Notes: a model not told the origin generated them from the sequence alone. DNA of 64,000 nt from Luteitalea pratensis (GCF_001618865.1 NZ_CP015136.1:4313001-4377000); one strand, 5' to 3'. Shown: positions 18,605 to 30,420, counted from the stretch's first letter. Numbers and translations are program-made.

Positions 18605-19031
18605 CGGGCCTCGTCGGGCGGGCAGTCAATGCTGGAATGCCGCAATGCTGACGAGCTCCTCGAGCAACCTGTCGGCCACGAGAACGCCGTCTGCTTCGAT
18701 CGTGGTCGTGAATTCTGCCGGCGCAAGGTCGGCTACGGCCCGCGCCTCGACGGTTCGTCGGCTCTTCGCGGGCACCGTCACGGAATGACGGATCGCGCGG
18801 CCCATCTCCGGTCTCGAGCCGTTTGCCTCCTGCCTTTCGCGAAACCTCGTGTGTGGACAGGCGGCATTGTAGTCAGTTTGGCCGAGCTGGATTTTGAACA
18901 GTGGGTTCGATGCGCTCCGCTGTCGGAGCGGCATCGAACTACTGAAGGCTGCTACGTGTGTGCGGAGTTATCGAGTGCGGCTCTCGACATTCCCGCATTC
19001 CGGCATTGCAGCATTTCGCGGTTCTTACCGC
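18605..19031. repeat. Intergenic element: inverted heptad arrays around a gene remnant
   Basis: The left array (18627-18650) reads AATGCTG, GAATGCC, GCAATGC; the right array (18987-19016), on the minus strand, reads AATGCTG, CAATGCC, GGAATGC, GGGAATG. The two are therefore the same units in opposite orientation, 335 bp apart. Between them lie a decayed coding fragment and a strong hairpin (18905-18939) whose arms GTTCGATGC and GCATCGAAC pair around a second CTCCG/CGGAG stem. Confidence 0.7.
18626..18934 (-). pseudogene. Remnant of a secreted beta-sandwich repeat gene
   Basis: A 102-codon minus-strand frame contains VTVPAKSRRTVEARAVAD and AEFTTTIEADGVLVADR. These align with VVPPASRLTVWPNQEG and AEFATTIETDLPVVAER in the genes at 26-30 kb, which is the repeat domain of that family. 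The part upstream of the match (before residue about 48) has no similarity and no signal peptide, and the match covers only about half of one repeat. The 3' end runs into the left heptad array. I read it as a fragment left after loss of a paralogue. Confidence 0.55.
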
Positions 19032-19337
19032 CTATGCGGTGACTGACCTGGTCTGGAAGCCGGCGGCCTCGAGGTCCTGGAGAATCGCGTCCATGCGCAC
19101 GGACACGTCGGCGGGTAGCGTCTCGTGGTGCTGCTTGATCAGGCGGCTCATCGTGAACGCGCGAAACCGGATCGCCTCCATGTGGAAGGCCCGGATGGCG
19201 CGCTCGAGATGCTCGCCGAGGTCGATGAGGTCGGTGATGACCGCGTCGGACGGGACGGTGCGCAAGTAGGACACGAGCGCGGCGGCGTCTTGGGCGGCCT
19301 TGTCGCGGGCGGAGGGCGTAGTCGTCACGGTCGGCAT
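19032..19337 (-). CDS. Small helical hypothetical protein (101 aa)
   Basis: I do not recognise this gene. From ATG 19337 the product is MPTVTTTPSARDKAAQDAAA followed by three predicted amphipathic helices (VSYLRTVPSDAVITDLIDLG, LERAIRAFHMEAIRFRAFTM and VSVRMDAILQDLEAAGF) and no membrane segment. It is acidic overall and probably cytoplasmic. It is divergent from glnN, with 196 bp between the two starts. Nothing in it points to a function, though the proximity to glutamine synthetase might be tested for a regulatory link. Confidence 0.55.
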   Translation of the reverse strand: MPTVTTTPSARDKAAQDAAALVSYLRTVPSDAVITDLIDLGEHLERAIRAFHMEAIRFRAFTMSRLIKQHHETLPADVSVRMDAILQDLEAAGFQTRSVTA

Positions 19338-19444
19338 GATACCGAGGCGGGCGGCGCCAGAAAAGACCCGACCACGCCCGCAGTCCGTGGCTGCATAGAA
19401 AGGCCGTGCACGACGCATGCTTTCTGGATTAAAGTTAGCGTTTT

Positions 19445-19450
19445 TATAAA
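19445..19450 (+). promoter_or_regulatory. Possible -10 region of glnN
   Basis: TATAAA lies in an unusually AT-rich tract (19425-19450) in otherwise GC-rich DNA, about 85 bp before glnN. No convincing -35 or sigma-54 (-24/-12) motif was found. Confidence 0.3.
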
Positions 19451-19533
19451 CCGTGTCAGCGACCTTGCTGAACCATGTCTGGTTCCGGCATACTGCCCGC
19501 ATTCGCGTCGGGCGCAATGCCGCGTCGGCGCCC

Positions 19534-21744
19534 ATGTCTTCTTACTCCGCGAGGCACACGACACCTATGGCATCAGCTGCGTCGCGCGAAGCGATTCGCG
19601 CCATCCGGGATTGGGCTGTGAACGGGCCGGTCGCCCGTCCCACTCCCCGCTCCGCCAATGACTTCGGCCGGCTCGTCTTCAGCGACGCCGTCCAGCGCAT
19701 CAAGCTGCCGCGCGACGTCTACAAGCGTCTTCGTCGCACGATCAACCGCGGCGAGCCCCTGGACGAGTCGGTGGCCGACGCCGTCGCGGTAGCCGTGAAG
19801 GACTGGGCCCTGGAGCACGGCGCGACGCACTACACGCACTGGTTCCAGCCGCTCACCGGCATCACCGCCGAGAAGCATGACGCCTTCCTCTCCCCAACTC
19901 CCGACGGCAAGGCCGTCACGGAGTTCAGCGGCAAGGAACTGATCAAGGGCGAGCCCGACGCCTCGTCGTTCCCCTCCGGCGGCATGCGGTCCACCTTCGA
20001 GGCGCGCGGCTACACCGCGTGGGACCCGACCAGCCCGCCCTGGATCTACAAGACGGCGTCCGGCACGACGCTGGTCATCCCGACGGCATTCATCAGCTGG
20101 ACCGGCGAGTCGCTCGACAAGAAGACGCCGCTGCTACGCTCGATCGAGGCGTTGTCCAAGCAGGCTGTCCGCGTGCTGAAGCTGTTTGGCTCCAAGGCCG
20201 ACCGCGTCACGACCACCTGCGGCCCCGAACAGGAATACTTCCTGATCGACGCGCACTTCTACTACACGCGCCCGGACCTCATCGGCGCGGGCCGGACGCT
20301 GTTCGGCGCCAAGCCTCCCAAGGGCCAGGAACTCGAGGACCAGTATTTCGGCTCGATACCCGAGCGCGTGCTCGCCTGCATGCGCGAGGTCGAGGACGAA
20401 CTCTACGCCATCGGCGTCCCCGTCAAGACGCGACACAACGAAGTCGCCCCGAGCCAGTACGAGATCGCCCCGATCTTCGAGCAGGCCAACGTCGCCACCG
20501 ATCACCAGATGATGGTCATGGAGACGCTCAAGCGGGTCGCGCCCAAGCACGGGCTCGCCTGCCTGCTGCACGAGAAGCCGTTTGCCGGCATCAACGGCTC
20601 CGGTAAGCACGTCAACTGGAGCATGGGCGACAGCGAGGGCAACAACCTCCTGAACCCCGGCGATACGCCGCACGACAACATCCAGTTCCTGGTGTTCTGC
20701 GCGGCGGTGATGCGTGCAGTCAACAAGTACCAGGGCCTGCTCCGCATGAGCGTGGCCAGCGCCGGCAACGATCACCGCCTCGGCGCCAACGAAGCGCCGC
20801 CGGCGATCATCTCGATCTTCCTCGGCGATATGCTCACGGGCATCTTCGAGCAGATCGAAAAAGGCGCGACGCGGAGCACCACCCACGGCGGCCTGCTCGA
20901 GACCGGCGTCGACGTGCTGCCCAAGCTGCCGCGCGACGCGGGCGACCGCAACCGCACGAGCCCGTTTGCCTTCACCGGCAACAAGTTCGAGTTCCGCGCG
21001 GTCTCGTCCAACCAGAGCATCGCCTTCCCGAACATCGTCCTCAACGTGGCGGTGGCCGATTCGCTCGACTACATCGCGACCGAGCTCGAGAAGGCTGTCG
21101 AGAAGGGCGCCGACTTCGAGGATGCGGTCGGCAAGCTGCTCGTGAAGCTGACCAAGGAGAACAAGCAGATCATCTTCAACGGCAACAACTACTCCGACGC
21201 GTGGCAGAAGGAAGCCAGCAAGCGCGGGCTGCTCAACCTGCGCAACACGGTGGACGCGCTGCCGCAGCTGGCCTCGGCCGAGGCGGTCAAGCTGTTCGAG
21301 GCCTACAAGGTCCTGAACAAGCGTGAACTCGAGGCCCGCCTCGAGATCAACCTCGAGACCTACAACAAGTCGATCAACGTCGAAGCCCAGACGATGGTGC
21401 TGATGGCGAACCGGTACATCCTGCCGGCAGCCCTCGGTTACCTCACCCAGGTGGCGCAGAGCGTCGCGGCGGGCAAGGCCGCGGGCGTCCAGAGCAAGGA
21501 AGCCAAGAAGTTGCTCGTGCATGTCACCAAGCTGGTGGACGCCTTCAAGCAGCGCACCGAGGCGCTCACGATCGCCATCGCACACGAAGGCAATGGCGAA
21601 TCGCTCAAGCATGCCAAGTACATGCGGGACAAGATCGTCCCCGCCATGGCTGCCCTGCGCGAGGTGGGCGACGCGATCGAGTCCGTGGTCCCGTCCAACG
21701 ACTGGCCGCTGCCGACGTATCGCGAGATGTTGTTCATCAAGTGA
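19534..21744 (+). CDS. glnN: Glutamine synthetase type III
   Basis: This 736-residue enzyme makes glutamine from glutamate, ammonia and ATP. The length and motifs fit GSIII, not the 470-residue GSI. KVWFQPLTG-like [81 protein letters not shown] and [20 protein letters not shown] mark the metal, ammonium, glutamate and ATP sites (each is a family landmark). The C-terminal helical region is typical. Two starts are possible: 19534 (used here) and 19567; neither has a good Shine-Dalgarno. It has its own upstream region and a downstream terminator, so it seems monocistronic. Confidence 0.95.
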   Translation: MSSYSARHTTPMASAASREAIRAIRDWAVNGPVARPTPRSANDFGRLVFSDAVQRIKLPRDVYKRLRRTINRGEPLDESVADAVAVAVKDWALEHGATHYTHWFQPLTGITAEKHDAFLSPTPDGKAVTEFSGKELIKGEPDASSFPSGGMRSTFEARGYTAWDPTSPPWIYKTASGTTLVIPTAFISWTGESLDKKTPLLRSIEALSKQAVRVLKLFGSKADRVTTTCGPEQEYFLIDAHFYYTRPDLIGAGRTLFGAKPPKGQELEDQYFGSIPERVLACMREVEDELYAIGVPVKTRHNEVAPSQYEIAPIFEQANVATDHQMMVMETLKRVAPKHGLACLLHEKPFAGINGSGKHVNWSMGDSEGNNLLNPGDTPHDNIQFLVFCAAVMRAVNKYQGLLRMSVASAGNDHRLGANEAPPAIISIFLGDMLTGIFEQIEKGATRSTTHGGLLETGVDVLPKLPRDAGDRNRTSPFAFTGNKFEFRAVSSNQSIAFPNIVLNVAVADSLDYIATELEKAVEKGADFEDAVGKLLVKLTKENKQIIFNGNNYSDAWQKEASKRGLLNLRNTVDALPQLASAEAVKLFEAYKVLNKRELEARLEINLETYNKSINVEAQTMVLMANRYILPAALGYLTQVAQSVAAGKAAGVQSKEAKKLLVHVTKLVDAFKQRTEALTIAIAHEGNGESLKHAKYMRDKIVPAMAALREVGDAIESVVPSNDWPLPTYREMLFIK

Positions 21745-21746
21745 GG

Positions 21747-21770
21747 GTAGGCCGGCTCTCCGAGCCGGCC
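21747..21770. repeat. GTAG-headed REP-like hairpin (single)
   Basis: GTAG (21747-21750) is followed by a perfect 9-bp stem, GGCCGGCTC with GAGCCGGCC, and loop TCC. The same stem-loop occurs in inverted orientation at 55858-55886. Confidence 0.7.
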
Positions 21771-21780
21771 GTTCATCGAC

Positions 21781-21850
21781 ACCGGGTGCCGGGTACCGGG
21801 TACCGGGTTGCTACAGTCATATGACGTAGGCGTTAGGCGTTAGGCGTTAG
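21781..21850. repeat. Two heptad arrays downstream of glnN
   Basis: Four exact-register units ACCGGGT, GCCGGGT, ACCGGGT, ACCGGGT fill 21781-21808. After an 18-bp spacer that contains the palindrome GTCATATGAC, three perfect TAGGCGT units fill 21827-21847. A further run of 9-bp units (TCGCCCTTT) lies at about 21934-21966, just before parE. Confidence 0.8.
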
Positions 21851-21856
21851 AGAAGA

Positions 21857-21892
21857 GGCGGGTGTCGCGGAGCGGCCCCGCCTTTTCTTTTT
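21857..21892 (+). terminator. Terminator between glnN and parE
   Basis: GGCGGG (21857-21862) and CCCGCC (21877-21882) pair around a 14-nt GC-rich loop, followed by TTTTCTTTTTTC. This should stop transcripts from glnN, so parE needs its own promoter in the 80 bp that follow. Confidence 0.7.
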
Positions 21893-21974
21893 TCTTCGCC
21901 CCTCCCCTTTTTCCCTTATCCTTTTGCTCGGACCTTTCGCCCTTTTCGCCCTTTTCGCCCTTTTTCCTTTCCGA

Positions 21975-23879
<1,905 letters not shown>

Positions 23880-23930
23880 GGGCACAGTTGCGGTCAGCCG
23901 CGACCAAGCGTAAGGTTTGGCTTGCGTCCC

Positions 23931-26120
23931 ATGACTCACCGCCCTCGGTCCGGCCTTCTGCTTGGACTCCTCCTCGCGTGGAGTGGGTCCGCGTCTGCTG
24001 TCCAGACACCTGCGCCGACGCCGACGCCGCAGGCGCCACAACCGGCGCCTCAGCCACCCGCGGAGGCTGAGGCGGACGAGAAGCAGAAATACGAGGAATC
24101 GATCGTGATCACCGCCTCGCGGACCGAGCAGATGCTCGTGAACGCGCCGGCCACGGTCACGCTGATCGACAGTCGCACGATCGAGAACTCGCCGGCCACC
24201 AATTACGCCGACCTGCTGCGAGCCGTCCCCGGCCTGAACGTCACGCAGACCTCGGCCCGCGACATCAACATCACCTCCCGCTCCGCGACCGGCACGCTCG
24301 CCACGTCGCAGCTTGCGCTGGTCGACGGCCGCAGCATCTACCTGGACTTCTTCGGCTTCGTGGCGTGGGACTTCCTGCCGATCGACCCGCAGGAGATCAA
24401 GCAGATCGAGGTCATTCGCGGCCCGGCCTCGGCGGTGTGGGGCGCCAACGCGCTGACCGGCGTGGTCAACATCATCACCAAGACCCCGCGCGAATCGCCG
24501 GGCTCGACATTCATTCTGGGCGGCGGCCTGTTCGGCCGCGACGCCATGGACGTGGAAAAAGGGAGCGGCGCCCTGTTCTCCGTGTCTGCCAGCCACGCCG
24601 CCGCCGTGAACGACCGTTGGGCGTACAAGGTCGCGACCGGGTACTACCAGCAGGACGCGATGGCGCGCCCGTCCGGGCCGATTCCGGACGGGGCCGGCCA
24701 GATGTATCCAGACTTCCCCAACAGCGGCACGCGACAGCCCAAGTTCGACGCGCGCCTCGACTACGACCATCCCGATGGCCGGCGGAAGGTCGTCATGCAG
24801 GGCGGCTTCGCCGGCACCGAGGGGATGATCCACTCGGGTATCGGCCCCTTCGACATCGACCGCGGGACGTACCTCGCCTACGGCAAGGTCAACTACACGC
24901 ACGGCGCGACGCGGCTGAACACGTTCGTCAATCGCCTCGACGGCAGCGCCACCAACCTGCTCGCGGTCGGCCTCGATGGCCTGCCGATTCCGTTCGTTTT
25001 CAAGACCACCACGTTCGACGTCGAGGCCGGGCACGTGGCCACATGGCGCAACCGCCACGTATTCAGCCTGGGCGGCAATTTCCGCTACAACGGCTTCGAC
25101 CTCTCGCTGGCACCGCTCGGGGACTCGCGCACGGAGGGTGGCGCGTACGGGCAGGACGAGATCTTCCTGTCGCCGATGTGGCGGTGGCTGATCGGCGGCC
25201 GGGTGGACGCGTTCTCCGTGCTCGACGGCCCGGTGTTCTCGCCGCGCACCACGCTGCTCTTCAAGCCGGACCCGGCGCACACGGTCCGTGTGTCGTACAA
25301 CCGCGCCTACCGTGCGCCGTCGCTGGTCAACAACTTCCTCGACACGACGATCCTCAGCCAGCTCGATCTCGGCGCGCTCAACCCGGCCCTCGCGGGACGC
25401 ACGTACGTCTTCCCCGTCGCTGCCGTCGGCAACCAGAACCTGACCGAGGAGTCACTCGACGCCTACGAGATCGGTTACTCGGGGGTGATCGCCAACCGCG
25501 CAACGGTAAGCGCCGCCTTCTACGTCAACGACAGCAAGAACTCGATTTTCTTCACGCAGGACGGCTCGTACCGCGCCGCCAATCCGCCACCGGGCTGGCC
25601 GCTGCCGCCGGCCGCGCTCGAGCTGATCTACCTGTCGGGCCGGTTCGGGCCGGGCAACGGATTGCCCGCGTCGTACACCTACCTGAACTTCGGCAAGGTG
25701 CGGCAGAAGGGGTTCGAACTCGGCGTCGACACCGATGTCTCGAAGGGACTCACCGCCTTTGCCAACTACTCGTTCCAGCCGACGCCGGAGCCGACCGGCT
25801 TCGACATCTCCGAGCTGAACCTGCCGCCCCGCCATCGAGTGAATCTCGGCGCCAACTACACCGGCGGTCGCGTGATCGGCAATCTCGCGATGAATTACGT
25901 CGGCGAGGCCTACTGGCAGGACGTCTCCAGTTACCAGGGAACCACCGAGGCATACACGCTGGTCAACGGTACGCTCGGTTACCGCTGGAACGACTCGTTC
26001 ACCACATCGCTGAAGGTGATCAACCTGTTCGACCAGGAGATTCAACAACACATCTTCGGTGACGTCATGCGTCGCCAGGTGGTACTGGAACTGCGCATGC
26101 GCGTCGGCACGAAGCCGTAG
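23931..26120 (+). CDS. TonB-dependent outer-membrane receptor
   Basis: This 729-residue protein imports a substrate across the outer membrane using TonB energy. The order is: signal peptide (about 1-25), a proline-rich stretch, a plausible TonB box EESIVITASR, the plug domain (LLRAVPGLNVTQTSARD, LALVDGRSIYLDFFG, QIEVIRGPASAVWGANALTGVVNIITKTPRE) and a 22-strand barrel with DAYEIGYSG and GLTAFANYSFQPTPEP. There is no STN or carboxypeptidase-like N-domain. The last strand ends ...RVGTKP and lacks the terminal aromatic residue common in barrels. The plug resembles siderophore/cobalamin receptors more than SusC types. The substrate is not predictable. Confidence 0.92.
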   Translation: MTHRPRSGLLLGLLLAWSGSASAVQTPAPTPTPQAPQPAPQPPAEAEADEKQKYEESIVITASRTEQMLVNAPATVTLIDSRTIENSPATNYADLLRAVPGLNVTQTSARDINITSRSATGTLATSQLALVDGRSIYLDFFGFVAWDFLPIDPQEIKQIEVIRGPASAVWGANALTGVVNIITKTPRESPGSTFILGGGLFGRDAMDVEKGSGALFSVSASHAAAVNDRWAYKVATGYYQQDAMARPSGPIPDGAGQMYPDFPNSGTRQPKFDARLDYDHPDGRRKVVMQGGFAGTEGMIHSGIGPFDIDRGTYLAYGKVNYTHGATRLNTFVNRLDGSATNLLAVGLDGLPIPFVFKTTTFDVEAGHVATWRNRHVFSLGGNFRYNGFDLSLAPLGDSRTEGGAYGQDEIFLSPMWRWLIGGRVDAFSVLDGPVFSPRTTLLFKPDPAHTVRVSYNRAYRAPSLVNNFLDTTILSQLDLGALNPALAGRTYVFPVAAVGNQNLTEESLDAYEIGYSGVIANRATVSAAFYVNDSKNSIFFTQDGSYRAANPPPGWPLPPAALELIYLSGRFGPGNGLPASYTYLNFGKVRQKGFELGVDTDVSKGLTAFANYSFQPTPEPTGFDISELNLPPRHRVNLGANYTGGRVIGNLAMNYVGEAYWQDVSSYQGTTEAYTLVNGTLGYRWNDSFTTSLKVINLFDQEIQQHIFGDVMRRQVVLELRMRVGTKP

Positions 26121-26208
26121 GCACACGCCGACCAATCGTGCCGCAGGTGATATGCCCTCACCTCGATGAGCGCGCAACCATCGCAGCGCGCTCCTGGCGC
26201 CGACGGCG

Positions 26209-27405
26209 ATGTGTCGCGGGCGCTTCGCTGCCGCGAGTGCAGCACTCGCCACGCGCTTGCCCGACAGGTCATGGGCTGCGTCCGACCTCGGTGTGCCTCT
26301 TACCGTCGAGCGCCGCATGACCTGGGATCGCACGCGCGTCTATGGCAGCCACAGCAGCGCGGGCGTTGATGCACCAGCTCCGACGTGGCACTTCGCCGAG
26401 GGCGCCACGATAGGGGACATCCAGACGTTCTTCCTCTTGCAGAATCCCGGTGACGCCCCTGCCCATGTGACGATGCGTTACTGGCTCGCCGATGGCACGA
26501 CGGTGGCCCGGACGCACGTCGTGCCTCCTGCGTCCCGTCTGACCGTGTGGCCCAACCAGGAGGGGCATCCGCTCGACGCCGCGGAGTTTGCGACGACGAT
26601 CGAAACCGATCTGCCGGTCGTGGCCGAACGCGCGGTGTATCGCAACGCGCCCGGCGAGCTGTTCAGCGCCGGGTCTGTGGCCAGCGGCGTCGCGGTTCCC
26701 GACACCGCGTGGAACTTCGCCGAAGGTGCGACCGGCCCCTATTTCGACATGTTCCTGCTCCTGGCCAATCCAGGCGACGTCCCGGCGACCGCGCAGGTGC
26801 AGTTCCGGCGCGCCGGCGTACATTCTTCCCAAGACGCTGACCTCCAGCGGACGTACGTCATCGCGCCGCGGTCGCGGCGCACCATCTGGGTCGATCACGA
26901 GGACGCACGACTGACCGATGCAGCCGTGTCCAGCCTGGTGAACTCCGATGTGCCAATCGTCGCTGAGCGCGCGATGTGGTGGCCCGGTCCGACGGCAGCG
27001 ACCTGGCACGGGACACATGTCGAGACGGGGGCTCGGTCCAGCATGTCGTGGGCGGTCGCCGACGTCGAGGTCGGCTCGACTCCCGAGGTCGACACCTTCA
27101 TCTCTGTGAGCAGTCGATCGCTTCTGGGCGCGGGCCTGCGCATCACGCTGCGTTACGAGGATGGAACATCGTCCACACGGGATATCGGCGTCGCTGATCG
27201 GTTCACGCTGTGGCCACGGCACGACTTCCCCGAGTCAGTGGGCCGGCGCTTTGCCGCGACCATCGAATCGTTGGACGTGCTGCTGGGTGCGTCTCCCAGC
27301 CTCCCTCGAGGCCGGATCCCGATCGTCGTCGAGAAGGTCACCTACCGCGGGCATTTTGCGGCTGGCGCGGCTTCGCTAGCCTCGCGCTTGCCGGATCCGC
27401 CGTGA
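26209..27405 (+). CDS. Truncated fusion of secreted beta-sandwich repeat genes, probable pseudogene
   Basis: The 398-codon frame joins two pieces of one gene family. Its first residues, RGRFAAASAALATRLPD, match the C-terminus of the downstream paralogue (RGHFAAGGVTLATRLPDPP), and from VPLTVERRMTWDR onward it matches that paralogue's middle and C-terminal repeats. So the end of one copy is fused in frame to the middle of another. There is no signal peptide, whereas the full-length neighbour has one; the product would stay in the cytoplasm. The repeats read WHFAEGATIGDIQTFFLLQNPG and WNFAEGATGPYFDMFLLLANPG. The frame is still open, so expression cannot be excluded. Confidence 0.6.
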   Translation: MCRGRFAAASAALATRLPDRSWAASDLGVPLTVERRMTWDRTRVYGSHSSAGVDAPAPTWHFAEGATIGDIQTFFLLQNPGDAPAHVTMRYWLADGTTVARTHVVPPASRLTVWPNQEGHPLDAAEFATTIETDLPVVAERAVYRNAPGELFSAGSVASGVAVPDTAWNFAEGATGPYFDMFLLLANPGDVPATAQVQFRRAGVHSSQDADLQRTYVIAPRSRRTIWVDHEDARLTDAAVSSLVNSDVPIVAERAMWWPGPTAATWHGTHVETGARSSMSWAVADVEVGSTPEVDTFISVSSRSLLGAGLRITLRYEDGTSSTRDIGVADRFTLWPRHDFPESVGRRFAATIESLDVLLGASPSLPRGRIPIVVEKVTYRGHFAAGAASLASRLPDPP

Positions 27406-27484
27406 AGGGCGCCGAGCCCCGCAAAGCGGCGTCCTCCTACGAACGGCGAGCGCGCTCTCGCGTCGCAGGTCTACACCACCGCCG

Positions 27485-27517
27485 CTGGCGACGCGCCTGC
27501 CGGACCCGCCGCCGTAG
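27485..27517 (+). pseudogene. C-terminal scrap of another repeat paralogue
   Basis: LATRLPDPPP followed by TAG is encoded here, the same ending as the full gene (LATRLPDPP then TAG at 30370) and the fusion gene (LASRLPDPP). No upstream homology remains in the frame. The rest of 27406-27748 holds no gene; it includes a small AGACGC/GCGTCT hairpin near 27570. Confidence 0.5.
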
Positions 27518-27748
27518 CCGTGGTATAAGTCCGCCCGAGCCTCCCGACCTCGATCCGCTCACCCGGAAGACGCTGTGCGTCTCACTGTCGGCTGCAGGAT
27601 GGTGCGCCGCGGCTTCGTGTGGGCCCTGGGCCTTGCGGCGGCGCAGGCACCATCGATCACGCCGTTATCGCCGTGGCGGCCAACCCTGAGCCCTGGGGAC
27701 GGGCCTGGCGCGCTGCGGGCAATGGCAGCCGAACGAGTGGAGAACAAG

Positions 27749-30370
27749 ATGGCTCGCGTCCTGAACTCTTATCGCCGCGTGCTCGCCTACGGCTTCGTCC
27801 TCACCAGCGCGCTCACCGCCAGTCCCGCCTTGCTGCGGGCGCAGACCGCTGTCGTCGCCGAACCGGTCGCGGGGCTGGTCGATGCCCCCGAGGCGCACAT
27901 CACCCAGGTCACGCGAGATGGCGCACGCCTGGTCGCGACCTTGGCGCCGGGTGACGACAACCGGGTCGTGCTCGATACGCACACCGGCACCACCGTATTT
28001 GCAGACCCGGTTCGGAGGTACACCCTCTCCCCGGAAGGCTCCTACGTCGCCTGGTTCGACGGCGGGTTCTTTGGTGACATCTACCTTCGAAACCTGGCGA
28101 GCGGGGAGGAACGCCCGGCCTTCCGCAGCGGCCTGGGAACCTACGCAATCGTGCTCTCCGACGAAGGCACCAGGGCGGCGACCCTCGGCTCCTTCGCCTT
28201 GACACTCCTTCGGTCTTCGGCGGTAATCGCGGGAGCAGCCGGCCAGGCGATGACGACGATCGACACGCGATTGTGTCCGCCCCCAGGGATCAGCGGCACC
28301 TGTCTGGGTGGCCCCCTCGGCATCAGTGCCGACGGGCGCCACGTCGTGTACGGCGCGTACTATACGTATGGCGACGGCGGCGCAAGTCGCACTACCGTGA
28401 CGACTGCCGACCTCACCACTGGGCTCACGCAAGCGGTACCTGTGCAGCACCCGGATCTCGATGGGTCGGTCTCGGGCGAATTCGACCTCAGCGGCGATGG
28501 CAATTGGATCGGTGTCACGGCCCAGACGCGCGTCGGTCGCCATCCACGGGCGGCGCTGTTGGTCCGAGCCGGCGGACCGACGATGCTCGTCGCTCCGTCC
28601 CTCGGTGACACGTCCTTCATGGGTATCAGTGACAGCGGCCGCTTCGTGCTCGTCGCATCGCCTGCGAGCGTGTCCGGCGGGGAGCGCCTCCGCGTGGTCG
28701 ACCGAACCAGCGGCGTGCTGACGGAGGTGATCTACCAGTCTGTTGCGCACCAGGCCGACTACCGCCTCGAATCCGCGCACCTCAGCGGTGACGGGCGAAC
28801 CGTTGTCGGCACGTTGGTGCGCCGAACCTCCACCGATGCACCCCATCGGCGCACGTTCATCGCTCGTCTCGACAGCGACGGCGACGGACTGCACGACGGT
28901 TGGGAAACTGTGTTCGGTACCAATCCTGCCGATCCCGCCGATGCCGCACTCGATCCGGACCACGACGGCCGTACCAACGCACAAGAGAACGTCGACGGCA
29001 CCCATCCGAACGGAGTACCCGTCCGCTACTTCGCCGAAGGTGCCAACGGCACGTTCTTCGCGACGTCGCTGTCGCTGTTCAATCCATCGAACCAGGACGT
29101 GACGGCCAACGTACGCTTTCTCGGCCCGGATGGGGCTGCGGCCTCGATGCCCGTTGTCGTGCCGGCGGGTCGACCCGCGTATCTCGATGCCGATCAGGCC
29201 AACCTGCCCTTCACCGAGTTCTCGATCATCGTCGAGAGCGTCGTGCGACTCGTCGCCGAACGCCGCATGACATGGGACCGCACCGGGCAGTATGGCAGTC
29301 ACAGCGGCACGGGCGTGGCGGCCCCCTCGACGACGTGGCATTTCGCCGAAGGCGCCACCATCGCGGGGCTGCAGACCTTCTTCCTGCTGCAGAACCCTGG
29401 TGATGTTGCTGCGACGGCGACCCTGCGCTTCCTGCTGGCGACCGGCAATGTACAGGAGCGCACGCACACGGTCCCCGCGGGCTCGCGCCTCACCGTCTGG
29501 GCCAACCAGGAGGGCTCGCCCCTCGACGCCGCGGAGTTCTCGACGACAGTCGTTTCCGATCGGCCGTTGGTGGCCGAGCGTGCCATGTACCGCGATGCAC
29601 CGGGCGAGACGTTCGCGGCGGGCTCGGCTGCCGCCGGGGTCACGATGCCGGCGACGGCGTGGTTCTTCGCCGAAGGCGCGACGGGGGCCTTCTTCGACAC
29701 CTATTTGCTCCTGTCCAACCCCAACGACACACCGGCCACCGTGAACGTGGAGTTCGTCCGTTCTCATGACTTCGGGGACATCAACACGGCCTGGCCCATC
29801 CAGAAGGCCTATGTTCTGGCGCCCCACAGTCGTCGCACCATCTGGGTCGTACAGGAAGATGAGGGCCTGCGAGACACGCAGGTGGGTGCCCGAATGGCGT
29901 CGGACCTGCCCATCGTCGCGGAACGCACCATGTGGTGGCCCGGGCCGACCTCCGCCACCTGGCGCGAGAATGACGCCGAGTCCGGCTCGCCCGAGAGCGG
30001 CCAACTGTGGGCCGTCACCGACGTGCAGGCCGATGCCGACGACGGCGGCTGGGACACGTTCGTCCTTGTCGCCACGACCGAGCAGTATCTGTCGCACGTC
30101 CGGATCCGGGTTGCGTGTGTTGACGGCACGACTGTGACTCGCGACAAGAGCCTGTCGGTCAATCGCACGACCCTGTGGATGCGTTACGAATTCCCGGAGA
30201 TCGTCGGCAGCCGCTGCGCGGCCACCGTGGAGTCGCTGCCCACCCGCATCACGTTGTCGCCGACCGTGCCGCTGTACCGCACGCCGCTTGTCGTCGAAAA
30301 GGCAATATATCGCGGGCACTTCGCCGCCGGTGGAGTGACGCTGGCGACCCGCCTGCCAGACCCGCCCTAG
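27749..30370 (+). CDS. Secreted multidomain protein: beta-propeller-like N-half, calcium-type repeats, beta-sandwich repeats
   Basis: This 873-residue protein has no assigned function. The ATG at 27749 has GGAG 7 nt upstream and gives a signal peptide ending near RAQTA. Residues about 40-410 look like a WD40/TolB-like propeller (SPEGSYVAWFDGG, SADGRHVVYGA, SGDGNWIGVTAQT). SDGDGLHDGWETVFGTNP and DPDHDGRTNAQE are thrombospondin type 3-like calcium-binding loops at about 420-460. After these come four or five repeats with FAEGA....FFLLLNP, SRRTIWV and PIVAER motifs. The domain order suggests a cell-surface or extracellular protein. Three paralogue fragments lie nearby. Confidence 0.75.
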   Translation: MARVLNSYRRVLAYGFVLTSALTASPALLRAQTAVVAEPVAGLVDAPEAHITQVTRDGARLVATLAPGDDNRVVLDTHTGTTVFADPVRRYTLSPEGSYVAWFDGGFFGDIYLRNLASGEERPAFRSGLGTYAIVLSDEGTRAATLGSFALTLLRSSAVIAGAAGQAMTTIDTRLCPPPGISGTCLGGPLGISADGRHVVYGAYYTYGDGGASRTTVTTADLTTGLTQAVPVQHPDLDGSVSGEFDLSGDGNWIGVTAQTRVGRHPRAALLVRAGGPTMLVAPSLGDTSFMGISDSGRFVLVASPASVSGGERLRVVDRTSGVLTEVIYQSVAHQADYRLESAHLSGDGRTVVGTLVRRTSTDAPHRRTFIARLDSDGDGLHDGWETVFGTNPADPADAALDPDHDGRTNAQENVDGTHPNGVPVRYFAEGANGTFFATSLSLFNPSNQDVTANVRFLGPDGAAASMPVVVPAGRPAYLDADQANLPFTEFSIIVESVVRLVAERRMTWDRTGQYGSHSGTGVAAPSTTWHFAEGATIAGLQTFFLLQNPGDVAATATLRFLLATGNVQERTHTVPAGSRLTVWANQEGSPLDAAEFSTTVVSDRPLVAERAMYRDAPGETFAAGSAAAGVTMPATAWFFAEGATGAFFDTYLLLSNPNDTPATVNVEFVRSHDFGDINTAWPIQKAYVLAPHSRRTIWVVQEDEGLRDTQVGARMASDLPIVAERTMWWPGPTSATWRENDAESGSPESGQLWAVTDVQADADDGGWDTFVLVATTEQYLSHVRIRVACVDGTTVTRDKSLSVNRTTLWMRYEFPEIVGSRCAATVESLPTRITLSPTVPLYRTPLVVEKAIYRGHFAAGGVTLATRLPDPP

Positions 30371-30420
30371 GCCTTCAACAACCCAATTCCTCCAGCGTTC
30401 GACGTCTGGCGTTGTCGTTA

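Noticed and set aside
21924-21974. Extended N-terminus of ParE starting at 21924
   Set aside because: The added residues (FALFALF) translate a 9-bp repeat array, and ATG 21975 gives the normal family N-terminus.
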